Shown: one piece after another, positions 26,386 through 34,839 of the stretch
Layout: every line of letters begins with the position of its first letter
How positions within the stretch are numbered: the first letter of the stretch is position 1
Assembly (NCBI GenBank): GCA_024694055.1
Contig: JAILKC010000171.1
Location: 1 to 59,292, forward strand
Direction of reading: 5' to 3'
From: Lachnospiraceae bacterium
Lineage (GTDB): Bacteria > Bacillota > Clostridia > Lachnospirales > Lachnospiraceae
DNA: 59,292 bases
Notes under the pieces: model-generated
What the model saw: the letters and a program-made list of their open reading frames with translations, nothing else
Told to the model about the DNA's origin: nothing
The model's database searches: none
Made by a program: the position numbers and the translations under genes

Positions 26386-28327
26386 CTGATCCTCCGATTT
26401 TTCTATAGTCCTTATGGGCTTTTTTCTCCAAATACATCGCATCATCTGCGATCTTCATATACTTTTCCGACAATTCAAGTGCGGACATGCCGCCATCCTC
26501 GACCGGCCTCCTTATACACATACCTACGCTGAAGCCAAGCGGATATGGCTTATTGTCAGCAGCGATCTTGCCTGCAATATACTCTCTTAATGCAGTTATA
26601 TATTCATCCGCCTGTTCTTTTGAATAGTCACCCGCCAACACAACATATTCATCTCCGCCGGTGCGAAGGTTGTATTCACCGCACGACGATGCGTGAGTCA
26701 TGCCCTCTGCGATCGTGCAGATACAGTAATCTCCTTCAGCATGTCCGAAATTGTCGTTGACATACTTAAGTCTGTCCATATCTATGATCATAACAGTCAT
26801 GTATGTATCATTCTTACGGCATTCATTATACAGTTTTTCAAAAAAGTTCTCATATCCTCGCCTGTTGTATAAACCGGTCAGCACATCTCTGTTATAGAGA
26901 TCCTCAAGACGGTTAACAGCCACTCTCAGTTCTCTTCTGATCCTCCAGTTCTCTAACATGGCTCCGAGATTAACAAGCCATGACTTCATGGTGAGCTGAT
27001 TATATGATCCAAGATCGGGCGATACTATAAGGTATCCCATGTAGTACTGCAGATGATGAAGCGAAAAAATGTAATACGGATTGGGATCTTCCAACATGTC
27101 AATCGGTAAAAGCGCACTCTTTTTGAATGTCATGCGTTCCACGCTCTTATCCCCACGGAAGCCTGCCACGACCGTCATCTCACGTTCTTCCATATTGGCA
27201 TTCTCATCTATTACGGCCTGTCTGTCCCAGTCCTGATCCAGACACAGCAGAAAGTCCTTAAAGCCGGTATCCACCATGGCATTTTTCTCTACAGCTCTGA
27301 AGCACTCCTCATCTGACAAAGAAGCCGAAATGCCGAGTATCATATTCGTAGTTGACTGCGCCTGATATTCCATCTTGGCTATTCTGTCACTGTATACCTG
27401 TCTTATCTCTTCACCGCGGTTTACATCAAGCGGTTTACATCCGCAGGACTGATTGCACTGCATAACACCCTTGGCCGTGATCACAAGGTCGGGATGCTCA
27501 CCGTTCCATATCATCTTAAGTACTTCTATGCTCTTCTGTCCGAAATCATAAAACGGCTGTACCGAAGTCGTGATGGAGGGATATCCAAGCGTCGCAGTCT
27601 CCACTCCGTCATATCCCGTAACGATAATATCTTTCGGGACATCTATACCTCTGTCTCTGCACGCCTCCACGATACCTATCGCCATATAATCATTGGCGCA
27701 TACAATGGCATCCGGATATGGTCCCTGGCCGTTTTCTTCACACTTTTTAATGAAATAATCAAGCGCATCCGACGCACAGTTAAGCCACAGATTTCCATAA
27801 TAGAATCTGTCTTCCTCGTGAGGCAGTCCGTGCCTGTCAAGCACTTCATTGAAGGCATCTATTCTCTCTTTGGTAAAAAACCTGTCAGTGGGTCCCGCCA
27901 GATGATAAATATTCTTACAGCCATGTACGGTAACAATGTGTTCCACCACATCACCGAATGACTTGCAATCATCATTAATAAGACTGAAATAGTTGGGATT
28001 CTTCCCTCCGAGATTGATCACCGGAAGGCCTGTCTTTGACAGGATTCTGTCAAGGCGTTGCGCATGCATCTTGGGAAAAGATTGTGATATCAGAACAACC
28101 GCATCGAAATCATTAAGATCGGGCAATTCGAATGATACGATATCGCCCTCATCGTATTTGGCATACTGATCATATGCCATTCTGCTGAAATCATCGCTGA
28201 AACTCGCAAAATATATAAGCTTTACACCGGCTTCAAGTGCAGCATCGTTCAATCCATTCTGTGTCTCCCGGATCATTGCGCCATACATATCCGCAACAAA
28301 TACTGCAACCTTTTTTCGAGTTCTCAA
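26372..28327 (-). CDS. Diguanylate cyclase with LacI-type (periplasmic-binding-like) sensor domain
   Basis: A 651-residue protein. Residues about 1-300 match the Peripla_BP_3/LacI effector fold (V-A-V-F-V-A-D-M-Y-G at the start, D-A-I-V-C-A-N-D-Y-M-A-I-G, I-I-V-T-G-Y-D-G-V). A central region of about 180 residues carries a Cys-x-Cys (S-C-G-C) and a GAF-like part. The C-terminal GGDEF domain has an intact active-site motif G-G-D-E-Y (near 557-561), but the usual RxxD inhibitory site is absent. There is no DNA-binding HTH or signal peptide, so a cytoplasmic ligand should control c-di-GMP synthesis. The start is a TTG at 28327 with GGAGG 7 bases upstream. It is next to hexuronate genes. Confidence 0.85.
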   Translation of the reverse strand: MRTRKKVAVFVADMYGAMIRETQNGLNDAALEAGVKLIYFASFSDDFSRMAYDQYAKYDEGDIVSFELPDLNDFDAVVLISQSFPKMHAQRLDRILSKTGLPVINLGGKNPNYFSLINDDCKSFGDVVEHIVTVHGCKNIYHLAGPTDRFFTKERIDAFNEVLDRHGLPHEEDRFYYGNLWLNCASDALDYFIKKCEENGQGPYPDAIVCANDYMAIGIVEACRDRGIDVPKDIIVTGYDGVETATLGYPSITTSVQPFYDFGQKSIEVLKMIWNGEHPDLVITAKGVMQCNQSCGCKPLDVNRGEEIRQVYSDRIAKMEYQAQSTTNMILGISASLSDEECFRAVEKNAMVDTGFKDFLLCLDQDWDRQAVIDENANMEEREMTVVAGFRGDKSVERMTFKKSALLPIDMLEDPNPYYIFSLHHLQYYMGYLIVSPDLGSYNQLTMKSWLVNLGAMLENWRIRRELRVAVNRLEDLYNRDVLTGLYNRRGYENFFEKLYNECRKNDTYMTVMIIDMDRLKYVNDNFGHAEGDYCICTIAEGMTHASSCGEYNLRTGGDEYVVLAGDYSKEQADEYITALREYIAGKIAADNKPYPLGFSVGMCIRRPVEDGGMSALELSEKYMKIADDAMYLEKKAHKDYRKIGGSDDTK

Positions 28328-28420
28328 AACCTTTCCTCCCGATACCCGGATATTAGAGTTAAATCGCCTCACATAATCCAATATATTTTACTATTTTTTT
28401 TGCTTTTATACAATAGAAAT

Positions 28421-28459
28421 AATAAGCCCGTGAAGCTTTTCATGCTCCACGGGCTTATT
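28421..28459 (-). terminator. Terminator after the hexuronate genes
   Basis: A 12-bp stem AATAAGCCCGTG (28421-28432) / CACGGGCTTATT (28448-28459), followed on the minus strand by ATTTCTATTG. It separates uxaC from the diguanylate cyclase gene. Confidence 0.8.
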
Positions 28460-28474
28460 AATATCTGCACTCTT

Positions 28475-29908
28475 CTATATCCCAAAATATCTCTTGGCAT
28501 TGTAATACGATATTCCTGTAACTATCCTTTTTAAAGCAGCTTCATCATTCGGGTATTCACCGTTTTCAACAAAACCGCCTATCAGATTACACATTATCCT
28601 TCTGAAATACTCATGCCTCGTATAAGAGAGAAAAGATCGTGAATCCGTAAGCATACCGATAAAATTGCCCAGTATACCAAGACTCGCAAGTGATCTCATC
28701 TGCTCTTCCATCCCCGCCTTGCTGTCATTAAACCACCATGCCGCACCATGCTGTATCTTGCCCGGCATCTCAGGCGACTGAAATCCCCCTATTATGGTAC
28801 CGATTAAAGCATTATCCGCCGGATTAAGTGAAAAGATTATGGTCCTTGGCAGTTCATCCGTACTGTCAAGCTCGGATAAAAAGTCAGCAATATTCTCACC
28901 GCATATATTCTGTGCCATCATATCATATCCAGTATCCGGTCCGATTGAATCGAGCATTTTTTTGTTCTTATTACGCATGCAGGAATAATGTATCTCCATT
29001 GCTATTCCCAGTCTGTGATACGTCTTTCCCAGTGTCGTAAGTACTGCAGTCTGATAACCCTCAGCCTCGTCGGCCGTTACCGGCTCCCCATTCATGGCCT
29101 TCCTAAATACTTCATCACATTCTTCCATGGATATCTTTTTGAATGGCACATGATCAAGGCCATGATCAGAAGCCACACAGCCACATGCCGCAAAATATTC
29201 GGCCCTCTTAATAAGTGCATCTATCACTTCAGAAGTATCTTTCAGATCATCCTTACCGACCGATCGTGCCAGATCTCGGATATAGTCCGCAAATCCTGTT
29301 TTTTGGATATTGACTGCCTTGTCCGGTCTAAATGAAGGCCTCACCATAAAGTCAACGCTGTCATCCTCTGCGATCCGTTTATGCCATATAAGATCATCCG
29401 TCGGATCATCCGTTGTGCCGACATAAGCTACGTTACTCTGTCTTATAAGGCCTCTCACGCTCATCTTGGGATCATTATGAAGCTTATCATTGCATATATC
29501 CCATATTTCTTTTGCGCTGTCGCCGTTAAGCGGTTTGTCTATCCCAAAATACTTCTTAAGTTCCAGCGCACACCAGTGATACATGGGATTGCCGACAGAT
29601 AATGTGAGGGCATCAGTAAAGCCCAAAAATCTGCCATATTCATCTCCTCTGCCGGTCACCATATCCTCAGGCATACCGTTAGAGCGCATTAATCTCCACT
29701 TATAGTGATCGCCCGCTATACTTCCGTCGCTTTGTCTGCCTCCGAACCATACGTCCCCAAGATTATCAAATCTTTTATCCTCATATATCTCTTTAGGAGA
29801 TATGTGACAGTGATAATCGATTATCGGCAGATCTTTGGCATAATCGAAAAACAGATGCTTAGCCGTATCATTATCAAGAATAAAATCGTCGTCCATGAAT
29901 CGCTTCAT
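28475..29908 (-). CDS. uxaC: Uronate (glucuronate/galacturonate) isomerase
   Basis: A 477-residue amidohydrolase-fold isomerase converting D-galacturonate to tagaturonate or D-glucuronate to fructuronate. The metal motif is seen as D-Y-H-C-H (near residue 32), with M-E-I-H-Y-S and the C-terminal M-L-T-D-S-R-S-F. Length is normal. It is followed by a terminator and preceded by kdgK and the KDPG aldolase gene in the same direction. Confidence 0.95.
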   Translation of the reverse strand: MKRFMDDDFILDNDTAKHLFFDYAKDLPIIDYHCHISPKEIYEDKRFDNLGDVWFGGRQSDGSIAGDHYKWRLMRSNGMPEDMVTGRGDEYGRFLGFTDALTLSVGNPMYHWCALELKKYFGIDKPLNGDSAKEIWDICNDKLHNDPKMSVRGLIRQSNVAYVGTTDDPTDDLIWHKRIAEDDSVDFMVRPSFRPDKAVNIQKTGFADYIRDLARSVGKDDLKDTSEVIDALIKRAEYFAACGCVASDHGLDHVPFKKISMEECDEVFRKAMNGEPVTADEAEGYQTAVLTTLGKTYHRLGIAMEIHYSCMRNKNKKMLDSIGPDTGYDMMAQNICGENIADFLSELDSTDELPRTIIFSLNPADNALIGTIIGGFQSPEMPGKIQHGAAWWFNDSKAGMEEQMRSLASLGILGNFIGMLTDSRSFLSYTRHEYFRRIMCNLIGGFVENGEYPNDEAALKRIVTGISYYNAKRYFGI

Positions 29909-29930
29909 CAGTCATACCTCATATCATAAA

Positions 29931-29954
29931 CAGCCGCCGGAATCACGGCGGCTG
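29931..29954 (-). terminator. Stem-loop between kdgK and uxaC
   Basis: An 8-bp GC stem CAGCCGCC / GGCGGCTG followed on the minus strand by TTTATG. A weak terminator or mRNA-stabilising hairpin that could lower uxaC expression. Confidence 0.5.
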
Positions 29955-29962
29955 ATATATAC

Positions 29963-30985
29963 CTATCGCTGTACCCTGCCCGATGCGTCTCCGCCTGCAA
30001 GCTTCTTCACTTCACTCACGGTCACTCTGTTAAAATCTCCTTCGATCGAGTGCTTGAGAGCTGACGCTGCCACAGCAAATTCTATCGCATCCTGAGTGGA
30101 ATATCCGTTTAGCAGAGAATAGATAAGGCCTCCTCCGAAGCTGTCTCCTCCGCCCACTCTGTCAACAATATGCAGATGATACTGTTTGGAGAAGCAACAT
30201 TCGTTGCCATCATAGAGCATTCCCTGCCAGTCATTGTCATTGGCCGATATTGAAGTGCGAAGAGTAATGGCCACCTTCTCAAACCCAAATCTGTCCATGA
30301 GCTGTCTTGCTACAGACTTATATCCTTCTGTATTGAGCTTACCGCCGGTAATGTCACTGCCCGCAGCCTCTATACCGAACACATCCTTGGCATCCTCTTC
30401 ATTGGATATACATACATCCACATATTCACAGAGTTTCGTCATGGCTTCCCTTGCCTGTTCTCTGGTCCAGAGTTTGCCTCTGTAATTAAGATCACAGCTT
30501 ATCTTTACGCCATGTTTTTTAGCTGCCTTACATGCATCAAGGCATATGTTTACAAGATTGGGGCCAAGCGCCGGGGTGATACCGGTAAAGTGGAACCAAT
30601 CTGCTCCGTCAAATATCTCGTCCCAGTCAAAATCGTCAGCACTCGCTTCCTGAATGGACGAATGTGCTCTGTCGTATATGCAGACACTTCCTCTCTGGGA
30701 TGCGCCCTTCTCAAGATAATATATTCCTATCCTGTCGCCGCCTCTTTTTATGAACCTGGTATCTACTCCAAAAAACCTCAGCTGATCGACAGCCCCCTGT
30801 CCTATCGCATGCTCCGGAAGTTTGGTAACAAATGCCGAATCAACACCGTAATTGGCCAATGACACCGATACATTGGCTTCTCCTCCGCCGAATGTTGCCT
30901 GCAGCTGATCATTCTGAAAAAACCTGTAATAGCCGTTAGGCGCAAGCCTAAGCATTATCTCTCCAAATGTAACTACTCTGCCCAT
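29963..30985 (-). CDS. kdgK: 2-keto-3-deoxygluconate kinase (PfkB family)
   Basis: A 340-residue PfkB-type sugar kinase with the N-terminal F-G-G-G-E-A-N-V-S substrate loop and the C-terminal D-R-V-G-G-G-D-S-F-G-G-G catalytic motif (general base Asp). It phosphorylates KDG to KDPG, which the aldolase encoded upstream cleaves. Assignment to KDG rather than another sugar rests on the neighbours. Confidence 0.9.
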   Translation of the reverse strand: MGRVVTFGEIMLRLAPNGYYRFFQNDQLQATFGGGEANVSVSLANYGVDSAFVTKLPEHAIGQGAVDQLRFFGVDTRFIKRGGDRIGIYYLEKGASQRGSVCIYDRAHSSIQEASADDFDWDEIFDGADWFHFTGITPALGPNLVNICLDACKAAKKHGVKISCDLNYRGKLWTREQAREAMTKLCEYVDVCISNEEDAKDVFGIEAAGSDITGGKLNTEGYKSVARQLMDRFGFEKVAITLRTSISANDNDWQGMLYDGNECCFSKQYHLHIVDRVGGGDSFGGGLIYSLLNGYSTQDAIEFAVAASALKHSIEGDFNRVTVSEVKKLAGGDASGRVQR

Positions 30986-30999
30986 GTTGTTCCTCTCCT

Positions 31000-31019
31000 A
31001 TATGACATCTGTGTCATAT
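31000..31019. repeat. Inverted repeat between the KDPG aldolase and kdgK genes
   Basis: ATATGACA-TCTG-TGTCATAT, a 16-base palindrome with a 4-base centre, in the 50-base gap. No T-run follows. It is one of five TGACA-N4-TGTCA copies in the window. Confidence 0.5.
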
Positions 31020-31035
31020 ATATTATCCTTGTCAT

Positions 31036-31995
31036 CTATTTACGTGTCAGATGAATGGCAAATCCACCGAACTCGCCGTTGATATATATAAATTTGGTGC
31101 CTTTATCATCGCTTTTCCTCGTACTTTCATCAAATGTAGCACCATTAAGTCCAAGATGATATATGGCTCTGTCCACATCATTGGCAGCTATCGCTATATG
31201 TCCGTGCGTACCCTTGCCCATAAAATTCATGACTTCAAAGCCCTTACCAACGAAAAACGAGCTTTCAGCCGCATTATTATCCATGCCGAAGATTGACGAA
31301 AGCAATCCTGCCAAGGCTCCTGCCTCTTCCTTATTCTCGCTGTTTATACCGATATGACGAAGTTCCAGACCCAGCATATTCTTCACTGCCGCCCTGCATA
31401 TGGATGTGATCTCATCCCATCTCTCGCCTGCGATAAGTTCCATTTTTACCATCCAGGTACCGCCGCATGCAAGTATCTGGTGAAAGCTCATATAATCTGC
31501 AAGGTTCGCCGTATTGATACCGCCTGTGGGCATCCACTTAAGATTCTTATACGGTCCGGCCAATGCCTTTAGTTTCTCTATTCCTCCATTCTGTTCCGCC
31601 GGGAAGAATTTGACCGCCTTAAGTCCGAGCGCCATGGCCTGTTCCATCTCTCCGGCAGTAGCAGTACCCGGGAGCATACAAACGCCTTTGTCGATCACAT
31701 ATTTGGTGATCTCAGGATTAAATCCGGGACTCACGATAAAACTCACACCTGCCGCAATGGCCCTGTCAGCCTGTTCTTTTGTAAGCACAGTACCGGCACC
31801 GACTATCATCTGCGGTACCTCTTTTACTATAGCCTTTATCGCGTCCTCTGCCGCTTCGGTTCTGAACGTCACTTCTGCAGCATTTAGTCCTCCGGCCACA
31901 AGTGCTTTGGCAAGAGGAACTGCCTTATCGGCATCATCTATCGCTATCACCGGCACTATTCCGATATCATGTATTCTTTTTAGCAATTCATCCAT
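31036..31995 (-). CDS. eda: KDPG/KHG aldolase with C-terminal VOC-like domain
   Basis: A 319-residue protein. Residues 1-205 are a KDPG aldolase barrel: A-A-E-V-T-F-R-T (catalytic Glu), G-A-G-T-V-L-T, the Schiff-base Lys in A-V-K-F-F-P-A, and P-T-G-G-I. Residues about 210-319 form a VOC/glyoxalase-like domain starting L-R-H-I-G-I-N, with T-H-G-H-I-A-I and E-F-G-G-F-A-I-H. Standard Eda is about 205-215 residues, so this is a fusion. The start at 31995 follows GGAGG by 8 bases. It heads the hexuronate operon. Confidence 0.88.
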   Translation of the reverse strand: MDELLKRIHDIGIVPVIAIDDADKAVPLAKALVAGGLNAAEVTFRTEAAEDAIKAIVKEVPQMIVGAGTVLTKEQADRAIAAGVSFIVSPGFNPEITKYVIDKGVCMLPGTATAGEMEQAMALGLKAVKFFPAEQNGGIEKLKALAGPYKNLKWMPTGGINTANLADYMSFHQILACGGTWMVKMELIAGERWDEITSICRAAVKNMLGLELRHIGINSENKEEAGALAGLLSSIFGMDNNAAESSFFVGKGFEVMNFMGKGTHGHIAIAANDVDRAIYHLGLNGATFDESTRKSDDKGTKFIYINGEFGGFAIHLTRK

Positions 31996-32044
31996 CACAT
32001 AATCCTCCATTCAGACTGCTGGTTTTGACTATACCCCTTTTGGC

Positions 32045-32054
32045 GTCAATTGAC
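32045..32054. promoter_or_regulatory. Palindrome in the hexuronate promoter region
   Basis: A perfect GTCAATTGAC lies near a possible TGGTCA-17-TATAGT minus-strand promoter upstream of the KDPG aldolase gene. It could be an operator; the promoter call is weak. Confidence 0.35.
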
Positions 32055-32115
32055 CATAGCACTGCCGTTCAAAACGCAACACACACAACACGCACAACAG
32101 TTTTTGCAATATCTT

Positions 32116-32295
32116 TTAAAAAGAGCAACCTTTCGCCCATGGGCTGCCGACATCACATCTGCCGTGATGGTATTCCTTTTTGGTCTCACCCGGATCGAGT
32201 TCATCGGACACTGATATTTTTATCCTGGAAACTTCATTATCCGTAAGCGTATCCAACATATTTATGATATCATCTATCTCATTTTGATTATCCAT
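32116..32295 (-). CDS. Orphan 59-residue protein with His-rich Cys C-terminus
   Basis: A 59-residue acidic peptide starting M-D-N-Q-N-E-I-D-D, with an AGAAGGAG site 5 bases before the ATG (32295). A predicted helix at the N-terminus leads into a conserved-looking tail with H-H-G-R-C-D-V-G-S-P-W-A and a final Cys near the end. No signal peptide or membrane segment. I do not recognise a function; a metal-binding small protein or a modified peptide are both possible. It stands alone between the kinase gene and the hexuronate promoter. Confidence 0.65.
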   Translation of the reverse strand: MDNQNEIDDIINMLDTLTDNEVSRIKISVSDELDPGETKKEYHHGRCDVGSPWAKGCSF

Positions 32296-32351
32296 AAGCA
32301 CTCCTTCTACCCAAATATCATTATATTCCTATCATATACCGGTAAAGATAC

Positions 32352-33326
32352 TTAAAGTATGCCAAACGCCATGTCGTACATTTGCCTCGCATCATTGGTG
32401 TTCCTTAAGAAGTTGGGTTCATCAGGTTCATATCTGACATATTTTTCCACTTCCTCGATAAGAGCCAGGTAACAGACAGCAAGTTCATATCTGATCTCTG
32501 TCTCCTCGGACAGAACTATCTTCTCCCCGGCAGTTTCATTATAGATATCTATCTCTTTCTGTTTTGACGAAAGCGGAGTTTTCTGTCCGGCGCCAAGAGT
32601 GATAAAATCGGCCACCGGGTCTCCCCAGAAACCTCGTTCCGGATCGATCAAACAGATCTTGCCATCTTTATAAAGAACATTGCTGTCCCAAAGGTCAAAA
32701 TTCACCATACGGCATGGTACGGTCTTAAGCAAATCACTATGTTTATCAATGTATCCAAGAAACCTCTCACCATCCGGCGTCTCATATCCAAGAGTTTTGC
32801 AGTCCGTGACCAGATTGTCTGCCATGGATCTAAGTGCTTCATACCATGTATCATAAAGTCCGGCTTGTATGTATCCGAACTTATCATTCTTTATTCTGTG
32901 TATCTTGGTAAGCATTTCTATCTTCTGTTTCTGAACTTCTTCATATTCACGATCCGAGAAGCTTACAGCATACAGCGGCTCTCCCTCCATCATCTGCATG
33001 ATAAAGCAGCTGCTTTTTATGATACTTTCGGAATAATCCGCTACATATACTTCCGGGCAGACAATATCGGTATTCTCATGCATCTTCTTATACCAGAACA
33101 CTTCTGATTCCATCATATTCTTCTCATAAGAGAGTACCGTTGCATCTTTGGGAGGCGCTATCTTAAGTACAAGGCTTTTTCCATCATCCATAAAAACCCT
33201 GTATGCCGCATTGAATTCCCCATTACCAAGCGGTGCAATGTCTGTCACATTTCCAACCTTATGATATGAGAAAAAATCCCTGATCTGCACAAGTGAAGCT
33301 TCGTATTTTGTCTTACTCTTTATCAT
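32352..33326 (-). CDS. Aminoglycoside-phosphotransferase-fold kinase
   Basis: A 324-residue APH/choline-kinase-fold protein. The nucleotide loop region is seen as L-G-N-G-E-F-N-A-A-Y, the catalytic loop as V-N-F-D-L-W-D-S-N (Asn replaces the usual His before Phe-Asp), and the metal motif as L-I-D-P-E-R. The substrate cannot be told; a small alcohol or sugar is as likely as an antibiotic. The start overlaps the LysR stop (ATGA), so the two are coupled. Confidence 0.82.
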   Translation of the reverse strand: MIKSKTKYEASLVQIRDFFSYHKVGNVTDIAPLGNGEFNAAYRVFMDDGKSLVLKIAPPKDATVLSYEKNMMESEVFWYKKMHENTDIVCPEVYVADYSESIIKSSCFIMQMMEGEPLYAVSFSDREYEEVQKQKIEMLTKIHRIKNDKFGYIQAGLYDTWYEALRSMADNLVTDCKTLGYETPDGERFLGYIDKHSDLLKTVPCRMVNFDLWDSNVLYKDGKICLIDPERGFWGDPVADFITLGAGQKTPLSSKQKEIDIYNETAGEKIVLSEETEIRYELAVCYLALIEEVEKYVRYEPDEPNFLRNTNDARQMYDMAFGIL

Positions 33327-34228
33327 CCTCTCTTCCCCTTCCGTGTTCCCTCTGCGACTATTGAATTCCAAAACTCATCCGCAACAAGTGACAGTTCTCG
33401 TTCTGCGCTCTTAACAAGGATATATCTGGCTGTCACACTTGGAGCGGTTATCTTTTTTATCACCACGTCATCACTGACATAATTGCACACTGATGCGGGA
33501 TATATTGCTATACCGACTCCCTTGGCCGTGAGTTCGTAAGCATTTAACATATGTGCGATCTTGCAGAAAATCTTCGGTTCAAGGCCAAGCGGTGCGAACC
33601 AGTTCTCTATCTCCGCCCTGCGGGACTGTCTTGACGGGATGATCAGTTCAAAAGGAGCCAGTTCCTTAAGTTCGATACTGTCATCCATATCCTTCTTTTG
33701 GGCAAGCGGATGATCGGACGGTATCATGGCTACCCACGGTTCCTCATACACTTCATAACCGTCAAGTCCCTCCTCATCATAAGGCGCGGTGATCACTGCA
33801 ACATCACTCAGTCCTGATTGCACACGCTTGACCACATCATCCGTATTACCGTTCCACAGTTCATATTCCACATTGGGATATAACTTCTTGAACTTCGATA
33901 TCCAGCCTGCAAAAAGTGCCGGTGCAATACCTTCAATGGTAGCAAGGTACAGAGTGCCGGTCAACCCCTCGTTCATGTCCTTTATCTCTTCAACGGATTT
34001 GTCCGCAAGCTGCCTGATCCTTTGGGCATACTGTAAAAAACGCTCTCCGGATTCTGTAAGCGCAAGTCCTCTCGATCGCCTTATGAAAAGCGGACTCCCA
34101 AGTTCTTCCTCAAGATCCTTTATCTGTCGGCTGAGCGGTGGCTGCGCTATACACAGTTTCTCAGCTGCCTTTGTAAAGCTTCCCTCTTCCACTACTGTCA
34201 GAAAATATCTTATATGTCTAAGTTCCAT
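33323..34228 (-). CDS. LysR-family transcriptional regulator
   Basis: A 301-residue LysR regulator. The N-terminal HTH is M-E-L-R-H-I-R-Y-F-L with A-A-E-K-L-C-I-A-Q-P-P-L-S-R-Q-I; the effector domain spans residues 90-300. The ATG at 34228 has GGAG upstream, and a longer frame to 34312 is unlikely. It is coupled to the kinase gene downstream, which it may control. Confidence 0.92.
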   Translation of the reverse strand: MELRHIRYFLTVVEEGSFTKAAEKLCIAQPPLSRQIKDLEEELGSPLFIRRSRGLALTESGERFLQYAQRIRQLADKSVEEIKDMNEGLTGTLYLATIEGIAPALFAGWISKFKKLYPNVEYELWNGNTDDVVKRVQSGLSDVAVITAPYDEEGLDGYEVYEEPWVAMIPSDHPLAQKKDMDDSIELKELAPFELIIPSRQSRRAEIENWFAPLGLEPKIFCKIAHMLNAYELTAKGVGIAIYPASVCNYVSDDVVIKKITAPSVTARYILVKSAERELSLVADEFWNSIVAEGTRKGKRG

Positions 34229-34450
34229 AACTGTTCTCCGTAAGGCGTCCATTTGGACCATTAAGGACAGCATAAGACCATTCGGTCTTTCCATACCTTT
34301 TGGGTATATCACGACTACTATTATATGTATTTCACAAGTTTAATGCAAGGTGGTATTCTTAAATCAGAAAAAGAAAAGCGAACGTAAATGCCACAGAAAA
34401 GGCATATTGATAACAATAACATCACTACATATGCAAAGGAGGCGACGATT

Positions 34451-34513
34451 ATGAAGAAACTATTCGAACATCTTGAGGAGATACTTGAGGCTTATTACAA
34501 AACATTCGCATAA
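34451..34513 (+). CDS. Candidate 20-residue microprotein
   Basis: A 20-codon frame (M-K-K-L-F-E-H-L-E-E-I-L-E-A-Y-Y-K-T-F-A) with a perfect AGGAGG at 34437-34442, 8 bases before the ATG. The peptide would form one amphipathic helix. It is divergent from the LysR gene and ends before the hairpin at 34563. A strong ribosome site argues for translation; it could also be a leader peptide, but no gene follows on this strand for 2 kb. Confidence 0.5.
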   Translation: MKKLFEHLEEILEAYYKTFA

Positions 34514-34562
34514 ATGACATTTTCTCTCTCAATCATACCAAGTACTACAAGTACTACACACC

Positions 34563-34597
34563 AAAAAGGAGCTTGCGGATCATTCCGCAGGCTCCTT
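34563..34597 (-). terminator. Terminator after the hemZ / small Cys protein unit
   Basis: A long GC stem, AAGGAGC-T-TGCGG (34566-34578) paired with CCGCA-G-GCTCCTT (34585-34597), followed on the minus strand by TTTTTGG. On the plus side GACTTTATT follows, so it may also end the microprotein transcript. Confidence 0.85.
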
Positions 34598-34625
34598 GAC
34601 TTTATTATGATATCCAGTCGTTTTA

Positions 34626-34799
34626 TCATATCTGATGTCTGACTACCGCATATTCATCTCCGTTTTTATAATACGGACACTCCTTATAAGAGCCCGAAAT
34701 AAAACGGTAGTAGTCATCCTCATCCATATCTACGGAACAATACCACTCCTCATCTTCTTCATCATATTCAAAATATGCACATTCATCACATGCTGCCAT
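34626..34799 (-). CDS. DUF6472-like small Cys-rich protein
   Basis: A 57-residue acidic protein starting M-A-A-C-D-E-C-A-Y-F, with Cys at 4, 7, 21 and 41 and a D-E-D-D-Y-Y-R-F motif. The four Cys suggest a metal site. I recognise the pattern as the DUF6472 type found in Lachnospiraceae and Clostridia. A GGAAGGTGA site precedes the ATG. It lies 40 bases after hemZ on the same strand and ends before a strong terminator. Function unknown. Confidence 0.78.
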   Translation of the reverse strand: MAACDECAYFEYDEEDEEWYCSVDMDEDDYYRFISGSYKECPYYKNGDEYAVVRHQI

Positions 34800-34839
34800 A
34801 TGTCACCTTCCACATGAACCATGCCTGATACTCTCAGAC

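Noticed and set aside
32070-32105. CA-rich repeat-like stretch before the hexuronate operon
   Set aside because: Short, irregular and without repeat units of constant length; not a CRISPR array or a clear satellite.
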